From Gammaproteobacteria bacterium (GTDB lineage: Bacteria; Pseudomonadota; Gammaproteobacteria; Pseudomonadales; Azotimanducaceae), in the NCBI GenBank assembly GCA_026705345.1, contig JAPPAV010000061.1, positions 1-52,997 on the forward strand: DNA of 52,997 bases, given 5' to 3'. How positions within the stretch are numbered: position 1 is the first letter of the stretch; each line of letters opens with the position of its first letter. The position numbers and the translations under genes were made by a program. This document shows positions 27,906-36,823 of the stretch, one piece after another. Below the pieces are notes generated by a model. That model was not told where the DNA came from. It was given only the letters and a program-made list of their open reading frames with translations, and ran no database searches.

Positions 27906-30900
27906 CTATGCGGCCACGTACGCGGACCCGCCGCGATAGAGCGGTTTCATGCCATCGCGGATGACGTTTGCCAACCCCGGCACGCCCTTCAGCTTGTAGC
28001 CGGGCAATCCGGTGTTCAGGCGTTGCATCTCCAGGTTGCCCGTATTGAAAACGAAGTCGCTTCGAACGCCCCGCCAAGCCTCCATGGACTCGTCGGGCTC
28101 CGGTACCCTTCCACCGCTCTCATCCGCCGCCGTCGCGAGAAACTTGACCTCCGCGTCCAGTTGGCCGGTACGGTCCTTGCCACTCTTGCAGTTGAACAAA
28201 GGCGTCTCGCCCATCAGGTGACCGACAAGCGCAAGCCGCGACACCATCTTGAACGGATCTCCGCCTCCAGACCGGTAGTCGTTGCTCGCCCAAATGGCCT
28301 TGGCCTGCCGGGCCGCACTGTCGAGGGACTCGATGCGTTTATTGAGGGATGCCAGTTGCGCGCGCTGCGTCGCCGCTTCTTCGTCCAGATCGCTGGTGTC
28401 CTCACCGTCCCGCATCGCGGCATAGTCTTCGAGGTCGTCCACCTCTGCGGCGATCTGCTCCGCTTCGCGGCGCATGACGAACAGCCGGTCTCCGACATCG
28501 CCACCCAACTCGCCGACGTTCGCCTCGCCGAACAGCCGCTGCAGTTGCGGGTTGTTTCTTTCCATCGCGAAACCCCAGCCCATCAGGTTCCGCCAGCCCG
28601 GCGTCTGCGATGGAATGGAGACCGGGCCGACCCGCGCGCGACCCACGGCGCCGGCATTGACGCCGAAGTTGAACTGCCGAAGCTGCACGTTGACCTTCAC
28701 CGTCTGCAGCGCCCCGTCGTCGTCTCGCACGCGCAGCTCCACGGGGTTGCCCGCCGCCAGGTGGCGCAGCGCTTGGGTTTGGTGGTTCAGCATCGTCCGT
28801 TCGTCGCTTCGCGCACTGCCGGCGAGATTCCTCAACGAATCAGGCGTAAGCACGGAAATTGACGAAAGGGCGACGTCGACCGTGTTCCCCTCCAGCGCGT
28901 CCTGGAGCTTCTCCGGATCGGCCACAAGGGCCGCCACCGCCATCTCCGAAGCCATCTGCCTGCTCGCCTGCCCCCGCATGGTCTCGGCGGCCCGTTGCGC
29001 GGCCTTGGGGTCGGACCGGATCAGTGCCAACTGCTCCTCCACATAGGCTTCCCGGGCACCAGCGGCAGCCCCTTGCGGCGCCAGCAGGTCGCCGATCATC
29101 GTTCGCAGGTTGGCGTCGGGCAGGCTCGCGAGATACTCCCCATCGATGTCGTAGGCGTCGAGTACGCCGTGGCGTAGCCCCGAAAACAAGACCTCTCCCG
29201 AGCTGTTGGTCAAGGTCGTCTGCGCCAGGTTGGGAACATGCTTGTACTGGGTCCGATCGGAACAGTTGATGCCGTTCGACGGATAGTTCTCCGCGAAATG
29301 CGCCGCGAACGCCCTGCCGGGCAGGATGCGGCTATCCACGGCCACGCTACGGCCCGGGTCATCGGGCATCGACGTGCGAACCCGGTTCGTGACCTCGTCC
29401 CAGGGCTGGTTGTTGATCACCTGGTTCTTCGCGGATTGGAACAGACGCTTCAGATCCGGCGTCCTCGCGTTCGCCTCGCCCAGCCGGAATCGGATGAACT
29501 CCTGCAGCATCCTCGACTGGCCGACCTTTGGATGCGCCACGGGCAACTGGGCCCCGGTGTTTCGCCATTGCGTCCGCAACGCCCCGATATCCCGACCGCT
29601 GCCGGCGCCGCTTTTCTGCAGCGGCACCGGCGTGTCCCAAAGCTCCTTCCCCGCGAGGGCCAGCCTGCCATCGCCCGGGATCTCCAGGCGGTCGCCGGCG
29701 GCGTCCTTCACGTTGATCAGGAGATCCCGGTGTTGTTCGAGGTCGGCCACAAGACGGTCCCTGACCGCGGGATCCACGTCCTGAAGGCCGCGGGCGACGG
29801 CAACCGCGGCTTCGGCGTCGAGCAGGTGGGCGTTACAGCGATCCTCGCGGCTGACCGGGTCGTCCGGGGAAGCCTCGTCGAGGTCGTAAAGGCAGGTCAG
29901 ATCCGCGAGGTCCATGTGTCGGTCGGCGATCCGCGTCTGCAACGCCTGGAAGAACGCGCGGGTCTGTGGAGTGAGGCTGCCGCTTGCGCGAAGGTCGGCT
30001 TCCCGGCCCGCCAACCAGGACTGCACCACGGTCAGGTTGTGTTTGTTCGAGCCGATCAGGGAATTTACTTCCTGCCGCTCGGACTCGGTCAGCTTGCCGC
30101 CCGGAGCGTCCAGTTTGCCCAGCAATGTCGCAACCCTTCCGATGTCCTGATCCAGTTGTTGCGAATAGACGAGAGCGGTTTGCAGGTCGTCCTTCAACTC
30201 GGTGGGTATCGTGCCGCCTTGAAGACCGTTTACGAGGTACACGCCGAGGCCGTTCAGATTGCCCAGGCCAGATGGCGCGGGGGTCTCGTAGATTGCGTGT
30301 GGGTTTTCGTAGATGTGATCCCGGGCCGGGTCAGGAGCAACCTCGTAGTGTGGTTCGTCGCCACCGACCTCCCCCGGCGCCGACTCCTCGAGGGGTGATT
30401 CCGATGGAGGTAACTCGTAGTCGTGCTCGTCGTCCCGTGACAACTGCGGGTCGAACTCGTAGTGCGGCTCCTCGACCTCCGGTTCCTGCGGGCCGAACTC
30501 GTAGTGTGGCTCCTCGTCCGTCGGGTCCTGCGGGCCGAACTCGTAGTGCGGCTCCTCGGTTGGCGATTCCGATGGGGCGACGTCGCCGTGAGGATCCGCC
30601 GACGGGGTCCGCGTACGCAGGTCGATCCGCTCGTAGACGTGCTCGGGCGTGTCCGTGGCCAACAGGCTCTGATAGACGCCCTCGGATTCCGTGCGCAGGC
30701 CGGGCAGAAACCGCTCGGGCAGGGGCGGCGCGACGGCGACCGCTCGGGCGCCTAGACCCGGCCTCTGTCCCCTCCCGGCCAAGCGCAGAGCGGCCTCGCC
30801 AATCGGGCGTCCCCACTGCCCCTCATGCCGCCTGGCAGTTTGGATACTCACTCTGCGATTGCGCAAGCCTCCCGCCGGTCGTGCCGGTAGTTGCGGCGGA

Positions 30901-30959
30901 CGCAGCGCGTCGTAGCCGGAGGTCCTCGACGGCGACGATCCATGTTCAATTTCCGGCAT
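27906..30959 (-). CDS. SopB/IpgD-like inositol phosphatase with EPxYE tyrosine repeats (putative effector)
   Basis: Protein of 1017 residues without signal peptide or membrane segment. Residues 96-224 carry a run of tyrosine motifs: Tyr109 (EHVYE), Tyr139, 153 and 167 (EPHYEF), Tyr181 (EHDYE), Tyr205 (EPHYE), Tyr217 (DHIYE) and Tyr224 (HAIYE). They resemble EPIYA and ENIYE motifs that host kinases phosphorylate in bacterial effectors such as CagA, AnkA and Tarp. The C-terminal 550 residues match SopB/IpgD: VLFSGLRHG, LRQFNFGVN, the catalytic NCKSGKDRTG with Cys924 and Arg930 (C-X5-R), and GNLEMQRLNTG. SopB removes phosphates from phosphoinositides in host membranes. The start has GGGAG at good spacing. 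No secretion system or chaperone gene is in the window. Phosphatase assignment is strong; effector role is inference. Confidence 0.85.
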   Translation of the reverse strand: MPEIEHGSSPSRTSGYDALRPPQLPARPAGGLRNRRVSIQTARRHEGQWGRPIGEAALRLAGRGQRPGLGARAVAVAPPLPERFLPGLRTESEGVYQSLLATDTPEHVYERIDLRTRTPSADPHGDVAPSESPTEEPHYEFGPQDPTDEEPHYEFGPQEPEVEEPHYEFDPQLSRDDEHDYELPPSESPLEESAPGEVGGDEPHYEVAPDPARDHIYENPHAIYETPAPSGLGNLNGLGVYLVNGLQGGTIPTELKDDLQTALVYSQQLDQDIGRVATLLGKLDAPGGKLTESERQEVNSLIGSNKHNLTVVQSWLAGREADLRASGSLTPQTRAFFQALQTRIADRHMDLADLTCLYDLDEASPDDPVSREDRCNAHLLDAEAAVAVARGLQDVDPAVRDRLVADLEQHRDLLINVKDAAGDRLEIPGDGRLALAGKELWDTPVPLQKSGAGSGRDIGALRTQWRNTGAQLPVAHPKVGQSRMLQEFIRFRLGEANARTPDLKRLFQSAKNQVINNQPWDEVTNRVRTSMPDDPGRSVAVDSRILPGRAFAAHFAENYPSNGINCSDRTQYKHVPNLAQTTLTNSSGEVLFSGLRHGVLDAYDIDGEYLASLPDANLRTMIGDLLAPQGAAAGAREAYVEEQLALIRSDPKAAQRAAETMRGQASRQMASEMAVAALVADPEKLQDALEGNTVDVALSSISVLTPDSLRNLAGSARSDERTMLNHQTQALRHLAAGNPVELRVRDDDGALQTVKVNVQLRQFNFGVNAGAVGRARVGPVSIPSQTPGWRNLMGWGFAMERNNPQLQRLFGEANVGELGGDVGDRLFVMRREAEQIAAEVDDLEDYAAMRDGEDTSDLDEEAATQRAQLASLNKRIESLDSAARQAKAIWASNDYRSGGGDPFKMVSRLALVGHLMGETPLFNCKSGKDRTGQLDAEVKFLATAADESGGRVPEPDESMEAWRGVRSDFVFNTGNLEMQRLNTGLPGYKLKGVPGLANVIRDGMKPLYRGGSAYVAA
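30390..30557 (-). repeat. 42-bp tandem repeat coding for tyrosine motifs
   Basis: Four consecutive 14-residue units (residues 135-190) put tyrosines at exact 14-residue spacing: 139, 153, 167 and 181. The first three units begin EEPHYEF; the fourth has drifted to DEHDYEL. At DNA level the first three share most bases. Copy number may vary between strains. Confidence 0.85.
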
Positions 30960-31208
30960 GAGTGAGCTCCCCGATGTTGCAACGACTACCGCAGGCCGAT
31001 GCTTGTGGATGGACGTGTTTGCGACCTAGTCAGCAAGTGCATGTTACCCGAACGCCCTCGTCGGCTCAGGATCGTACGGCAATCGGTGCCCGCAGCGTGG
31101 CAAACCTGCCCGAATTGGAACGTGTGGCGGTTCCGAGTGGGTTATGTCGTGGCTACTCATCCGCCAAGCCCGATCATTGTGGTTTTTCGACGGGTTAAGA
31201 CGCACATA

Positions 31209-31284
<76 letters not shown>

Positions 31285-31611
31285 GGTGGCGGGAAGGGCG
31301 CGGATTCTAGGTGGTCGGCGTTCGCTCCGCAATAGCTCCCGCCCGTTCCGCCTGTGCCGTCGCCCAATCGGTGGCGCTGCCTCGGCAAGACGCCGCGGAT
31401 CGGCCTGCCCAACCCCGCCGCCCCAACGCGCTCGCGAGTGCGTGCCTTCAAGGAGCAGATTCAGGCACTTGCCCATCTGCAGCCTGAGCGAGCACCAAGG
31501 GCGCGCAAGGTACCTAGCGCGTCTCGCGAGTACGCGAGCCGTCCAAGAGCGATTCGCAGCGCCTTGCATGAAACTTGGTTCAAATGCGCAGACAGGCGCC
31601 CGTCAAGAACG
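31285..31611. other. Intergenic region with tRNA-Glu promoter
   Basis: Apart from the tRNA promoter (31304-31332) it holds a perfect 6-bp hairpin, CTCGCG-AGTA-CGCGAG at 31523-31538, about 75 bp beyond the stop of the FAD-enzyme gene. No T-run follows it, so a terminator role is only possible. No coding signal was seen. Confidence 0.45.
31304..31332 (-). promoter_or_regulatory. Promoter of tRNA-Glu
   Basis: On the minus strand, -35 TTGCGG and -10 TAGAAT are 17 bp apart. The -10 matches consensus in five of six bases. A start near 31297 would leave a short leader of about 13 nt before the tRNA. A G+C-rich stretch lies between the -10 and the tRNA, as is common for stringently controlled tRNA promoters. 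Confidence 0.5.
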
Positions 31612-32679
31612 CTAGCCTGCCTTGAACCGGTCGAAGAACACCTTCCCAGCAACACGCTTGAATAGACTGCCCGTGGTCAGGCCGAGTTCAATGCACGCGG
31701 CCAATGGAAGGTGGTCGAAGCACCAACGGGCCGACTGCTTCCAGGCATCGCCCCGGTAGGCCGCGGACACGACATCGCCGGGATTCGGGGCGTTGCCATC
31801 CAGGTAGTCGGCGATCGCATCAGCCGCCAACCTGCCGAACCGATAGCTCCTGTGAATGCCCCCGGCGGTCAGCGGCGAGACCATGCCCGCTGCATCCCCG
31901 ATGAGCAAAACCCCGTCGCCGTGGAACCGTGTCAACAACCCGTTGATCGGAATCATGCCGCCCCGTTTGTCGACGACGCGGGCGCCGCGCAAGCTGAATC
32001 GCGCGTCCAGGTGTTCGACGAATCCCGCGATGTCCGGCCTATGCGATTGGTTCACCGCAAGACCAACCTGGGTGACGCCGAGCCCCGGGACCACCCAGCC
32101 GATGTATCCGGGTGCTCGGCGAGGATCCACGAAGCAATGCAGGCAATCGCCGGCGCGTTCGATCGGCTCGTATTCCCACTCGACGCCCTTGAGCAGGCGC
32201 GTGTTCCGATCCAGCCCCGCGGCCTGCGCAACCTTCGAATGCGCCCCGTCAGCCCCGACCAGGAAACGGCCGCCGACCCCGTGGCCGTCGAGGACGATAT
32301 GCTCGCCACTCCTTGTCAGTCCGACGAATTCGCTGCCGAACCGAACCTCGGCGCCGGCGCAGCGGGTCTCGTCGGCCAGGAACTCCATCAGTTTCGGCGT
32401 GTCGGTGGCGAGGAAGTAGTAGCCGTTGCGGCCCAGTTCCACGTGGCGATGGCTGGGTGCATAGAGCCGAACGCGGTCTATCTCGCGCACCAGCGGTGTC
32501 GGCACGGCCCATTCCATTTGCGCTTCCTTGACGAGTATTCCCGTGGTGTGGACGTACCGGCCCGGCGACGGCTGCTGATCGATCACCAGGACGGAAAGCC
32601 CTCGCTCCGCCGCACGCTTGGCGCAAGCCAGACCGGCGAACCCGGCACCGACGACCACGAGGTCGCGCTTGTCATTCAT
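31612..32679 (-). CDS. FAD-dependent oxidoreductase, geranylgeranyl-reductase-like
   Basis: Flavoprotein of 355 residues. The N-terminal Rossmann motif VVVGAGFAGLACAKRAAERG binds ADP of FAD, and GVLLIGDAAGMVSPLTAGG near residue 265 is the second FAD motif seen in PHBH-fold reductases and monooxygenases. Overall order and the SPLTAGGI stretch fit the geranylgeranyl-reductase/lipid-reductase branch. The substrate is not readable; polyprenyl or other lipid reduction and hydroxylation are options. The ATG at 32679 was chosen over a TTG two codons upstream; neither has a clear ribosome binding site. It lies 62 bp downstream of the DUF815 ATPase gene on the same strand, so the two may be co-transcribed. 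Confidence 0.8.
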   Translation of the reverse strand: MNDKRDLVVVGAGFAGLACAKRAAERGLSVLVIDQQPSPGRYVHTTGILVKEAQMEWAVPTPLVREIDRVRLYAPSHRHVELGRNGYYFLATDTPKLMEFLADETRCAGAEVRFGSEFVGLTRSGEHIVLDGHGVGGRFLVGADGAHSKVAQAAGLDRNTRLLKGVEWEYEPIERAGDCLHCFVDPRRAPGYIGWVVPGLGVTQVGLAVNQSHRPDIAGFVEHLDARFSLRGARVVDKRGGMIPINGLLTRFHGDGVLLIGDAAGMVSPLTAGGIHRSYRFGRLAADAIADYLDGNAPNPGDVVSAAYRGDAWKQSARWCFDHLPLAACIELGLTTGSLFKRVAGKVFFDRFKAG

Positions 32680-32741
32680 GCCCAATTCGACCGTCGAACA
32701 GTCACAGGATGGACCGACCCGTCAGCGGCCCCCGGCGTCGA

Positions 32742-33656
32742 TCAGGGCGAACATGCGCCGTCCACGGATCGAACCAGCGCGGCGGCCCCAATCCGTTGTC
32801 GGGCGAAGTGGTAGGCGGTACGTCCACTGCGTACGCCACGGGCCAACGCCCACCGCAACGCGTCCTGCCGGGTGCTCTCGTCCCAGCAAGCGGTGATGCC
32901 CTGATCCGCGGCAAGCCGCTCGAACCAGTGCCGGGCAACGCGTAGATACCCGTCCTGCCGGAACGGGTAGAAGGACAACCACAAGCCGAAACGGTCCGAC
33001 AGCGAGATCTTCTCCTCGACGGCTTCGGCTTCGTGTAGTTCGCCCTCCACGTGGCGGGCGCTCGTGTTGTCCGACATGTGTTCGGGTAGCAGGTGCCGGC
33101 GGTTGGACGTCGCGTAGACGACGACGTTCTCGGACTGCGTGAACACCGAACCCTCGAGCGCGCTCTTCAACGCCTTGTACGACGCGTCGTCGGCCTCGAA
33201 GGACAGGTCGTCGCAAATCAGCACGAAACGGTAGGGTTCGCTGTCCAATCGCGCGACGATGGTCGCGATGTCGGTGAGCGCCTCCTTGTCAACTTCGACG
33301 AGTCGGAGGCCATCCGTCGCGTAACGATTCAGCAGGGCATGCACCAAGGACGACTTGCCCGTGCCGCGCGCCCCCCAAAGCAGCGCGTTGTTGGCGGGGA
33401 AGCCGTGCACGAACTGCTCGGTGTTGGCCACGAGCTGCGCCTTCTGGTCGTCGATACCGAGGAGATCCTTAAGCTCGATCCGATCCAGATGACCCAACGG
33501 AACAAGCACGCCGCCCAGCGGCCCGCTTCGCCATCGCGCCGCCCGGTGACCCGACCAGTCGACACCCTCCTTTCCCGGCAGCAGATCCAGCAACCGCTCC
33601 AAGGCTTCCCTGGCCAGGTCAACCAGGCTCCCCGTGCTCTTTGTGGTTGGTTCCAT
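32742..33656 (-). CDS. DUF815 family AAA+ ATPase
   Basis: Cytoplasmic ATPase of 304 residues in the DUF815 family. Walker A GARGTGKSS lies in LLWGARGTGKSSLVHALLN, Walker B is FVLICDDLSFE, and a sensor-1-like VVVYATSNRRHLLPE follows, with the RRHL that is typical of the family. The EKISLSDRFGLWLSFYPF stretch and C-terminal helices match full-length members. The role is unknown; members are often single genes near housekeeping functions. ATG at 33656 is used; an in-frame GTG at 33683 would add nine residues. It is divergent from the sodium symporter gene 66 bp away, so promoters must share that space. Confidence 0.85.
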   Translation of the reverse strand: MEPTTKSTGSLVDLAREALERLLDLLPGKEGVDWSGHRAARWRSGPLGGVLVPLGHLDRIELKDLLGIDDQKAQLVANTEQFVHGFPANNALLWGARGTGKSSLVHALLNRYATDGLRLVEVDKEALTDIATIVARLDSEPYRFVLICDDLSFEADDASYKALKSALEGSVFTQSENVVVYATSNRRHLLPEHMSDNTSARHVEGELHEAEAVEEKISLSDRFGLWLSFYPFRQDGYLRVARHWFERLAADQGITACWDESTRQDALRWALARGVRSGRTAYHFARQRIGAAALVRSVDGACSP

Positions 33657-33722
33657 CGACCCGGATTTTGCCAGTAAACTCACGTCGCGTTTCGCCGAAA
33701 CATCGCAAATGGGGGCTTACCC

Positions 33723-35123
33723 GTGGCCATAGGTTTCCTGGCGTACCTCGCGGCGATCGCGGTCATAGCCGGCTACGCGCTGATGCGCACCAAGACCGCC
33801 GGCGACTACGTGATCGGCGGCCGTTCCCTGCCACCCTCCGTGGCTGGCCTGTCCGCCGGGGCGTCCGACATGAGCGGCTGGCTGCTGCTCGGACTGCCCG
33901 GTGCCGTGTTCTTGGCTGGTCTTGGTGAAGGCTGGATCATCCTCGGTCTCGCCTGCGGGGCATGGGGCAGCTGGCGGTTGGTCGCACCCCGCCTGCGCGC
34001 GTTCACGGAGCAACTCGACGGGGCGGTGACGCTACCCCAGTTCTTCTCCCGGCGCGTCGCGTCCCGAACGGGCCTGCCCGGCATCGTCGCCACTCTCTTG
34101 ATCCTGTTCTTTTTCGCAATCTATACCGCAGCCAGCTTTGTCGCCGGGGCCCGGCTGTTCGAGGTGACCATCGGCATGGACTACGAGGTCGCGTTGGCGA
34201 TCGGCGTGGCGGTAGTGCTTGTCTACACGATGCTTGGCGGATTCCTCGCGGTGAGCTGGACCGACTTCTTCCAGGCGCTCCTCATGATGTCCGCCCTCGT
34301 GGTCGTTGCGGTGCTGGCGTTCGCCAACGCGCCGAGCCTGGCGGGCACGGTGAAGCCGATCGGCGCGATCGCCGTCGTCAGCGCATTGGCATGGGGCCTC
34401 GGCTACTTCGGCCAGCCCCATTTCCTAGCCCGGTTCATGGCGATAAACCGGGTCGAATCCGTGCCCCGGGCGCGTCGGATCAATCTGGTCTGGATGGTCG
34501 TGGCCAGCACGGCGGCGGTGGGCGTTGGTGCTGGTGGAGAGGCCTATTTCGGCGGCGTGCTCGAAGACCCGGAAACCGTGTTCATCGCGTTGTCGAGGGA
34601 GCTGCTCGCCCCATGGATGGCCGGGATCGTCGTCGCCGGCATCCTGGCGGCTGTGATGAGCACCGTGGATTCCCAGCTTCTCGTTGCGTCCACGGCCCTG
34701 GTCGAGGATGTCGTACGGCCTATTTGGCGGGGCCTCAACGAACGTTGGATGTTGACGCTTAGCCGAATCTCCGTGGTCGTTGTCGCCGGGATCGGCGCGT
34801 GGATCGCAATGGACCCCGCTAGCCGGGTATTCGAACTCGCCGCGTACGCGTGGGCTGGGCTAGGAGCAAGCTTCGGACCGGTCGCCCTCGCCTGCGTCCT
34901 GTGGCGGCGAACCACGGAAGCAGGTGTCGTCGCCGGCATGCTCACCGGTGGCATCGTGACAGTTGTTTGGAAGGCACTGAGCGGCGGTCCCTGGGGCTTG
35001 TTCGACCTCTACGAAATCGTTCCCGCCTTTGCCGCTGGCGGCATTGCGATTGTCCTGGTGAGCCTGATTGGCGGCGAAACCGGCAAACGAGCCACCGCGG
35101 TGTTCGATCGTCTCACGGGGTAG
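33723..35123 (+). CDS. PutP-type sodium:solute symporter
   Basis: Inner-membrane transporter of 466 residues with about 13 membrane segments and the SSS-family layout. The PutP signatures are present: DYVIGGRSL near the N-terminus, LSAGASDMSGWLLLGLPG in TM2 (sodium and substrate site), then the long loop and WTDFFQALLM. Proline is the likeliest substrate because the DMSGWLL block is PutP-like, but related carriers use other small solutes. The GTG start at 33723 is preceded by GGGGG at suitable spacing, and an ATG at 33709 is out of frame. No putA is nearby. Confidence 0.87.
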   Translation: MAIGFLAYLAAIAVIAGYALMRTKTAGDYVIGGRSLPPSVAGLSAGASDMSGWLLLGLPGAVFLAGLGEGWIILGLACGAWGSWRLVAPRLRAFTEQLDGAVTLPQFFSRRVASRTGLPGIVATLLILFFFAIYTAASFVAGARLFEVTIGMDYEVALAIGVAVVLVYTMLGGFLAVSWTDFFQALLMMSALVVVAVLAFANAPSLAGTVKPIGAIAVVSALAWGLGYFGQPHFLARFMAINRVESVPRARRINLVWMVVASTAAVGVGAGGEAYFGGVLEDPETVFIALSRELLAPWMAGIVVAGILAAVMSTVDSQLLVASTALVEDVVRPIWRGLNERWMLTLSRISVVVVAGIGAWIAMDPASRVFELAAYAWAGLGASFGPVALACVLWRRTTEAGVVAGMLTGGIVTVVWKALSGGPWGLFDLYEIVPAFAAGGIAIVLVSLIGGETGKRATAVFDRLTG

Positions 35124-35207
35124 CTTCAGGCGACGGGAGTGGGCGACGCGAGGGACAACGCCGCCAGACGGCCCGCTACCTAGCTGTCAGGGCCTAGGCC
35201 CTCTCCC

Positions 35208-35912
35208 CTACCAGTCTTCAAGCGCGGTTCCATCCTCGGGCGGCATGCGCACCACGCTCTCGCCGAAGTTTCCGAGAATCGGGTTGATCATGCCGTGCTT
35301 GACGGCGAGGAGCGCAAGCTCGACATCGCTTGAGACGTTGAGCTTGTCGAAGATTCGATACCGGTAGCTGTTCACGGTCTTGGGGGAGAGATGCAAGTTG
35401 GCGGATATGTCGTTGACCCGCTGGCAGTTGATGACCATCAGCGTCACCTGTAGCTCGCGGCTCGAAAGATTGTCGAAGGGCGAATCCACCGGATCGTCCA
35501 GAGTCCGGAAGGCGAGATGCTGGGCGATGTCAGAACTGACGAAACGCTTGCCCGCGTAGGCCCTCTTGATCGCCGCCACGACCTCCTGCGGCGACCCGCG
35601 CTTGGTGACGAAGCCACACGCCCCTGCCCGCAATGCCTGCGTCGGATAGGGAGCGTCCCAAGCCGATGACAGCATGACGATCTGCGTCCCGGTCTCCATC
35701 TTCAGAATGCGCCGAGCCGCCTCCAGTCCGCCGATTCCCGGCATCACGATCTCCAGAGAGACGACGTGGGGATTGAGTCTACGCGCTAAGTCGACGGCTT
35801 CCTCGCCGCTGTCCGCCTCGGCGACAACGTCGATGGCCCGCACGTCGCGCAACAGACGTTTGATGCCTGCCCGAAACAGACTTTGGTCGTCGGCAATAAT
35901 CGTTCTTATCAT
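35208..35912 (-). CDS. GacA/UvrY-like response regulator with Glu at the phospho-site
   Basis: DNA-binding regulator of 234 residues. Residues 1-120 are a receiver domain with the acidic pocket Asp8-Asp9, Ser82 and Lys104 in place. The phospho-acceptor position, Asp54 in GacA (VVLMDxxMPGIGG), is Glu54 here (VVSLEIVMPGIGG). Asp-to-Glu changes mimic phosphorylation in some regulators, so this one may be active without a kinase. Residues 150-215 are a LuxR-type helix-turn-helix (LSSRELQVTLMVI, then SPKTVNSYRYRIFDKLNV). The start at 35912 begins the receiver fold. GacA/UvrY control small regulatory RNAs and lifestyle switching. No uvrC lies downstream, unlike the usual uvrY-uvrC pair. It converges with the symporter gene. 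Confidence 0.88.
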   Translation of the reverse strand: MIRTIIADDQSLFRAGIKRLLRDVRAIDVVAEADSGEEAVDLARRLNPHVVSLEIVMPGIGGLEAARRILKMETGTQIVMLSSAWDAPYPTQALRAGACGFVTKRGSPQEVVAAIKRAYAGKRFVSSDIAQHLAFRTLDDPVDSPFDNLSSRELQVTLMVINCQRVNDISANLHLSPKTVNSYRYRIFDKLNVSSDVELALLAVKHGMINPILGNFGESVVRMPPEDGTALEDW

Positions 35913-36139
35913 CGTACTGCGTGGGGATTCACGAGCGACAGAACATAGGAAGCGGCCTACGGTCACGCAAGGTGGCGAGTCACTTTCCCGCTTCAAATCA
36001 CCGAGCAATCCCCTCGGTGATATCGCCATAGTAGCACCCGTTCAGAGCATGGCAACCACGCGGGGCTACCGACACCCACCGGTGGCGATCCGCCGTCAGC
36101 GTTCATTACCATCGCGGCATTCGCGCGGAAGAGACCGCA

Positions 36140-36823
36140 ATGTCAGATCGACTACTCGGCAAACGGGTGCTTGTCACCCAAGCATCGGACTACATGGGAC
36201 CGGCCACGGTGGAACTGTTCGAGGCAGAAGGCGCATCTGTAGTCGCGGACAACCAACCGCTCGACGATGCCGACACCTGCCGCGAGTTGGTCGCCCGGTC
36301 CGGCCGAGTGGATGTCCTCATCGCCAACCTTGCATCCCCCAACTTTAGCGGTACGGAAGTCACCGCTCTCGACGACACGGACTGGCATACGCCGTTCTCG
36401 CTGCTCGTGGATCCCCTCCACTTTCTCACCCAGGCGGTGCTCCCGCAGATGATCGAGCGCGGAGCAGGAAAGATCGTCGTCTACGGCAGCGCCACGGCAT
36501 TGCGGGGTCTCAAGACCGTGTCGGCCTACTCGGCGGCACGGGCCGCACAGGTTGGCTACGTGCAGGCGGTCGGTGTCGAGGTCGCACCGCACAACGTGCA
36601 GATCAACCTGATCGCGCAGAACTACGTGGAGAACCGAGAGTACTATCCACCCGAGTTGATGCAGAAGGAGTCGTTCGTGGCCTCGCTGAAACGACAGGTG
36701 CCCGCAGGTCGACTGGGCACGGGTTTCGAAGACGCCGCCTTCGCCCTGTTTCTCGCCTCGGACGAGAGCGGCTTCTTCGCCGGCCAAGCCTTTCCCTTCG
36801 CGGGAGGATGGGTACAGCGATGA
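36140..36823 (+). CDS. SDR-fold protein resembling halohydrin dehalogenases
   Basis: Soluble protein of 227 residues with the short-chain dehydrogenase fold but altered key sites. The usual Tyr-x3-Lys is Tyr130-x3-Arg134, and Ser117 lies exactly 12 residues before the Tyr, giving the S-x12-Y-x3-R pattern of halohydrin dehalogenases. The glycine-rich cofactor loop is replaced by Thr13-x4-Tyr18-x-Gly20, close to the dehalogenase halide-pocket motif T-x4-F-x-G. The tail QNYVENREYYPPELM and GQAFPFAGGW also fit. These enzymes turn vicinal haloalcohols into epoxides and need no NAD(P)H. GGAAGAG precedes the ATG. Its stop overlaps the next gene's start by 4 bp. A degenerate SDR with another role remains possible. 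Confidence 0.75.
   Translation: MSDRLLGKRVLVTQASDYMGPATVELFEAEGASVVADNQPLDDADTCRELVARSGRVDVLIANLASPNFSGTEVTALDDTDWHTPFSLLVDPLHFLTQAVLPQMIERGAGKIVVYGSATALRGLKTVSAYSAARAAQVGYVQAVGVEVAPHNVQINLIAQNYVENREYYPPELMQKESFVASLKRQVPAGRLGTGFEDAAFALFLASDESGFFAGQAFPFAGGWVQR

Noticed and set aside
30390-30557. CRISPR or non-coding satellite
   Set aside because: The repeat has no spacers, keeps reading frame in exact 42-bp units and codes for a tyrosine motif array.
36140-36823. Ordinary NAD(P)H-dependent SDR reductase
   Set aside because: The glycine-rich loop and catalytic Lys are both replaced in the specific way seen in halohydrin dehalogenases.
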